Positions 59,215 through 64,000 of a stretch of 64,000 nt of DNA are shown piece by piece. The position numbers and the translations under genes were made by a program. The notes under the pieces are model-generated. The model did not search any database. It was not told the DNA's origin and was given only the letters and a program-made list of their open reading frames with translations. Numbering within the stretch: position 1 is the stretch's first letter; each line of letters starts with the position of its first letter. Source of the DNA: Oryzias latipes (lineage: Eukaryota; Chordata; Actinopteri; Beloniformes; Adrianichthyidae); contig NC_019866.2 of the NCBI RefSeq assembly GCF_002234675.1, forward strand, positions 21,790,802 through 21,854,801, read 5' to 3'.

Positions 59215-62200
59215 ATGGCAGAGCCGAGGAAAGTGCAGTTCGTCACCCTCTCCTCCTTCAACACCTCCCCGCCGACCCAGGAGTCCAACAAGAAGCGCCG
59301 CCGCGAGGATGAGGCCATCGTCACCCACGGGAAAGATGGAGGTGGAGGTGCAGCGGCGGCGGGGTCAGGAGGTGGCGGGGGAGGCTTGTTCGGTAATGCG
59401 ACGGGAAGCGACGCCGCTGCGGAGGAAGGGAAGCCCACAGTCCGCCTCTGCCTGCCCCTCAGCGAGCCCAACGAGCGGGGGTCTTCCGAGTTCAACTACG
59501 GGGAGCTGGTCCAGCCCCCTGCCCAGGTTAGACGCCACATTAGCGGCTGGAGTCGCTCTGCTCCCCGCCAGACCGTCAGGGAGGCCCGAACCTCCGCCTC
59601 TGTGCCTCCTTATGCCTCCGACTTCAATTATCTCATGTTTTATCCGATTTTATTGGATGATTTTGGTCACGTGGGTTCCTATTAGTCCATTATTAAGTTG
59701 ACATCAGTTTGAATTGAGTTTGAAAAAGTTAAATGAACTTTTTAAAAAAAATTCTTTCAAGAATGCAAGATAACTTTTAGTGGGAAAGTCAATAAATTAA
59801 AGGTTTAAACTGTAGTTTGATGTAATTTAACTTTGCTATAAAGCTTCATCTGGAAGTAAGTAAAGTCATTTTGCAGGAGTTCTCTTTATTAGGGGTGTTT
59901 CGATTCATTTCAACAACGATTCGTATCATAATTTGTGGTCGGCGATACAATTCATAGTTGATTTTGGTCCATTTTGAACGATCCGACTCACTGACCTAAA
60001 ACCGATATTATTCTCATTATTATTAAAATCGATTCAGTACATCTTCAGGCAAAACTTCAACTAGTGTGACTCGGAGAGAAATACTTGGTACTGAACAGCT
60101 AAAGCTTTCCAGATTCCTTGTATTTCTAGCAAACATTATTGGAACATTCTACCACACTGGATGGTCACACATCTGTAAAAGTCAGTGTTTCCACACGTTG
60201 GACTGAAATGATGGACTGATCATTTGACCATTTGCTGCCATCATGTGTGACGTCTGCTGTGATGAACGTGGCTGTTTTAACCTTATAGTCAAAGAATAGA
60301 AATCGATTCATTGATTACATCCCTTCTTTTTATGCTTTCTAAATGCATTACATTGCATAAAAATCATTTTTTAAAATTGCACGTCTTTATTAAACTTGGA
60401 ATAATTCAACTTTGTGTTTCCTCAGGTGAAGGTTCCAGGTTCTTCAGTACCGAAAGGTCTTGCTCCTCCGTTGGACCCCAGCGACCCCTTTGCTGACGAT
60501 GAAAAGGAAAGACGAGAGGTGGAGGAGCTGGCCAGGAAATTTGAGAACAAATATGTAAGTTGAGTAGCGTCCAAAAGTGAGTATTTGCTGTTTTTCCTGT
60601 CGCAAACCCACGGTGACCTTCATTCCAAATCTGCACGGGTTTGTGAAGCTGTTAAAAGTCTTTTCACTGCAGGCTGTCAGCGCTTATCGCAAATGGCAGC
60701 TGTCAAAGAAAAACGCTTAAAGGAAACCCTCCCAGCCAGTATTCACCTGTTTGTGATCTGATGCATTGTTTGTGAAAACAAAACGTCTGAAGTCCGGCAT
60801 TTTAACAAAGACTCAATGCTTTGGTCAGTGATGGTGGATGGGCAGTTTAATGCTCAAGTTCCGATCAAACCTCTTCAATATCTGCAGACTGATCCTTCTT
60901 TAGGTGTAGAAACACTTTTTCATAACATTTATTTAGTACTTTACATCTGTGACGCATCCTGCTAAACTTCTGCTTTGGAGGCTTTCTGACCCCCCATCGT
61001 CTGTTCACAGGGGGGTGCAGTGAAGAAGAAGAAGAAGGACAGGATGCAGGATCTGATTGACATCGGCTACGGTTACGACGAGACCGACCCCTTCATAGAC
61101 AACTCGGAGGCCGTGAGTTTGGCGTGTTTGGTTGTGATGTCATACAGGCGTTCTGCAGCAGATCTGGTCCTGATGTTGTGAGGTCATTGTCATATTTGGT
61201 CCAACCTCAGTACGACGAGCTGGTGCCGGCCTCGCTCACAACAAAACACGGAGGGTTCTACATCAACACGGGAACTCTGCAGTTCAGAGCCGCGTCCGAC
61301 TCTGAAGGAGAACACGAAGACGATCATCATTTCAAGGTAACGAGAGCTTTAGGGGATTCCGGGGAGATGACGGCATCAAAACACCCAGGGAGGCTGTTTA
61401 CTTTCCCCACAATTCAATTAAAAACCCCAATTTCTATAGGTCACAGTTTTGTTTTGCTTTAATTTAATGATTTGTGTATTTCAAAACGACAACAAAAACA
61501 TTAAATTAGGGAAAAAACATTTTTAAAATGTGCTAGGCCTGCACAATTAATGGCAAATGTATCGTTATCCAAATCGCAAAGGTTGGCGAAAATCACATTA
61601 AATGGTAAACCTTAGATGTGCTAAAACAATGAATTGAATAAATCCCTTTATGCGTTTGACCAATCAGATGAAGTCCGTCACGTTGTTGACCAATCGGATG
61701 GAGCTTCTATGTTAGATATTGCCCTCCTACTTAGACGAGGGTCATTTGAAGAATAATTTAATGTATTTTGACTATTTAATTTAAACTTTTGCAGTGAAAT
61801 GGAAATGTTTTAGTTCTTTTTGCTATTTGTTCATTTACCGCAAGTTATATCGTCATCGCAATATCGATCACTAATATCTCCAGTTTTCCTCATATCGTGC
61901 AGCCCTAAAATGTGCTAATAATTAAGTAAGAAAGGAAAAACCCTTCAGTTGGTTTATACTAAGCCTAGAGTAATGTAATAAAATGAGAAATTCTAACTCC
62001 CTTTTCAATTTTAGCCCAATTGACAGTTTCAAGGTAAACCTAGTGGTATGCAGCAGGGAGGCAATGCTTCACTGTCACCACCACTCGATTTATTGGCGTA
62101 ACATTCGGTTCTGAACAGGATTGTAGCATCCCTGATTTTAAATCAGACTTTCAAAATATTCCATAAAGTGAAATCAAATCGAATTTTACTGTGGAAATTC

Positions 62201-63853
62201 AATATCAGTTCATAGGGCTGCACGACATTCGAGATATTAGTGATAAATATTGTGATTGCGATATATGAACAAATAGCAAAACAACCAAAAACATAATTTC
62301 CAATAGTTGCAACAGTTTATTTAAATAAGAGTCAATGCAACTGAAATTACACTCCCAATGAGCCTTAACATCTAACAGAAAAGGGCTCCATCTGATTGGT
62401 CAAATGCATAAATGGATCTATTGATTCTTTAAATACTTCAAGCTTCCATGGAATTTTTTTTAACACATTTAACATGGGAACCATTTATTGCCCTTTTCAC
62501 AGACTTTTGCGATTTGGGTATTGCACAGCTTAAAATCGGGATAACGATAAATATGCCTATCAGTTCAGTGATTCCATTATCTTCTAAACTATATTCTTGT
62601 ACTTTCTGAGGAAGAATTAGTTATTTAACAGGCAAAATAGTTTAAAAAAATGTAACAAACTAATATTGATTCAAACAGAAGTGGAGTTCTTCATGGAAAT
62701 AGAAAAACCAGTATTTTGACTTGACAGTTGTAACTCAAAACTTCTCACAGTTTTCCGTTTTTAGTTCAGTTTTTCCATTTCAATAGAACGGATAGCAGAC
62801 GTTTGTGAGAGGCTGCAGCCCATTATCTAGCTTTGAATGTGTCCTTTTTGCTCAAATTTCCCAAGTTGTTGGGCTGTAACATGAAAAAAGCCTTTGCTGC
62901 TCAGCGGTTTGGTCAGCATTGATAAGAGATGCAGGGAGACGATGAAGAGGAGGAGGAAACGCCAACAGGGGGATGCAAACTATCAGTCAGCCTCAGCTCC
63001 AGCGGATAACGGCAGGAGTTCCTGTGGTTCTGGAAGGAAGATAAATGCAAGAGCGATTACAGATCACGACAAGTTTTACTGACCTGCTTGTTGTTCCAGT
63101 AGCACGCCAAAGGCAGATGGCAAGGCAGAACCTAAACCCTTTGTCTGTGTGATCCTCTGTGCAGAAGGTGAAAGACGGCGAAGAGAGAGCGATTAAAAAA
63201 CGACGGAAAAAGCAGGACGGTGGGATTCTGGAGGAGAAGAAACCCAGAAAAAATAAAGTGCCAAAGACTGGGTGAGCGCTCACTTCTTCTATGTGTTTAG
63301 CTTTCAGAGGCGTTTCTGATGCTCGGGGCGGACGCCGTCGGTCTTGTGTTCTGACACTGTTCTGGTTCTGAACAGGCCGGAGAAGAAGAAGAGGAAGAAA
63401 CTGATGAAGGATTCTTTGCACCTGGCCAACATGCTTCGCCGCTTCACCAGGGAGAAGGAGGAGATGCGCAAGAAGAACATGGCCGTCGCCGGTGGTCTGA
63501 ACCGACCCAACGCCAAAGTGCCCAGCAGCGCCAACAGCGCCCTCCTCACCGCCAATCCCAAGCCCCCCAGCGGCAACGACTGCAACATGACCGACCTGGC
63601 TGATGACCAGGCGGTGATGTCGCTGCTCGGCACCGCGAACAACGACCTGCTGCAGGACATGATGGGGGATTTGGATTTCAGCATGCTGGACTCGCCGCAG
63701 CCCTGCAGCCCGGCCCAGGGGGAGAACGGCTCCTTTGGGGCGGGGCATAAACTGACTGGCGGACGACCGTCGCAAGGAAACATGATGGCCCCTCCTCCTC
63801 TGCCAAGTGGACTGCCGGGCCCGCTTGCAAAACGCATCGAAGACCTGAGAGCG
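59215..63853 (+). CDS. ubn2: Ubinuclein (UBN2-like), first six coding exons, partial
   Basis: Subunit of the HIRA histone chaperone complex that deposits histone H3.3 in chromatin. Exons 59215-59526, 60426-60554, 61011-61112, 61211-61336, 63165-63271 and 63376-63853 join in frame (418 codons); the rest lies beyond the window. The N terminus MAEPRKVQF and a FNYGELV stretch fit the HIRA-binding N-terminal region. The HRD (Hpc2-related, H3.3-binding) domain is unmistakable at about residues 152-211: [47 protein letters not shown]. Basic nuclear stretches and [17 protein letters not shown] follow. KRIEDLR and the [12 protein letters not shown] segment favour UBN2 over UBN1. A Gly/Ala-rich run in exon 1 is not conserved. 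Confidence 0.88.
59890..60324. mobile_element. Probable hAT-type MITE in ubn2 intron 1
   Basis: Left end TAGGGGTGTTTCGATTCA and right end ATCGATTCATTGATTACATC then CCTT are inverted relatives of each other. Ends of this type are common for fish non-autonomous hAT elements. A target duplication is not clean. Confidence 0.5.
61534..61907 (-). mobile_element. hAT-type MITE copy 2 with perfect 8-bp TSD
   Basis: Reverse orientation relative to the copy at 20358. Ends TAGGCCTGCAC and GTGCAGCCCTA. Flanked by AAATGTGC at 61526-61533 and 61908-61915. Located in ubn2 intron 4. Confidence 0.9.
62213..62559 (+). mobile_element. hAT-type MITE copy 3 with perfect 8-bp TSD
   Basis: Starts TAGGGCTGCACGACATTCG and ends in a shortened ATATGCCTA. 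Flanked by TCAGTTCA at 62205-62212 and 62560-62567. Same ubn2 intron as copy 2, opposite orientation, 305 bp apart. Confidence 0.88.
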
Positions 63854-64000
63854 GTACGGTTCATGCAGGGTTCTGAACACTTCTGACATCATCGGATAGT
63901 TTGGCTTCAATCGCCTGCAGTTGAAAGTAGCTCAAGTAGTTGTGAGACGCCCCCACTACCTCCTTCCTACCTGCCGCTGGCTGAGCGGCTGCTTCAGATC

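Noticed and set aside
62993-63910. 305-codon minus-strand frame
   Set aside because: Antisense of two ubn2 exons and the intron between them; the sense strand carries the conserved protein.
63990-64000. Acceptor-like GCTTCAG at the right edge as the next ubn2 exon
   Set aside because: Only three bases follow, so nothing can be verified.

Overview
The window is vertebrate nuclear DNA, almost certainly from a ray-finned (teleost) fish. It holds widely spaced GT-AG exons of five animal genes, AT-rich introns, and many fish-type DNA transposons, LINE remnants and a tRNA-headed SINE. The species cannot be named from the sequence. All five genes are on the + strand: txn2 (mitochondrial thioredoxin), myh9 (non-muscle myosin IIA heavy chain), slc25a38 (mitochondrial glycine carrier), rpsa (ribosomal protein SA) and the 5' part of an ubinuclein gene (ubn2-like), which runs off the right edge.

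Layout. 1-1517: a decayed LINE reverse transcriptase split by a hAT-like insertion and ending in a (GGAT)n tail. 2.1-6.4 kb: txn2. 6.4-15.6 kb: intergenic, with a Tc1-like relic that carries a later LINE insertion, a tRNA-derived SINE, two transposon copies and CArG boxes. 15.6-16.0 kb: CpG-rich myh9 promoter and non-coding exon 1, followed by an 11 kb intron. 27.4-49.5 kb: 39 coding exons of myh9 and its 3' UTR. 51.6-53.9 kb: slc25a38. 54.9-57.5 kb: rpsa with two intronic H/ACA snoRNA candidates. 58.7-63.9 kb: ubn2 promoter and first six coding exons.

The genes do not form a pathway; they are neighbours by descent. txn2-myh9 is adjacent and co-oriented in human 22q12, and slc25a38-rpsa in human 3p22, so the window joins two conserved pairs, plus an ubinuclein gene.

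I found no wholly new functional system. The strongest unexpected signals are: a 21-nt frame-preserving candidate exon exactly at the myosin loop-1 junction of myh9 (30672-30692); a 21-nt microexon in rpsa; two homologous snoRNA candidates in successive rpsa introns; a five-copy transposon family carrying a short conserved coding fragment; and three hAT-type miniature elements with perfect 8-bp target duplications, two of them facing each other inside one ubn2 intron.
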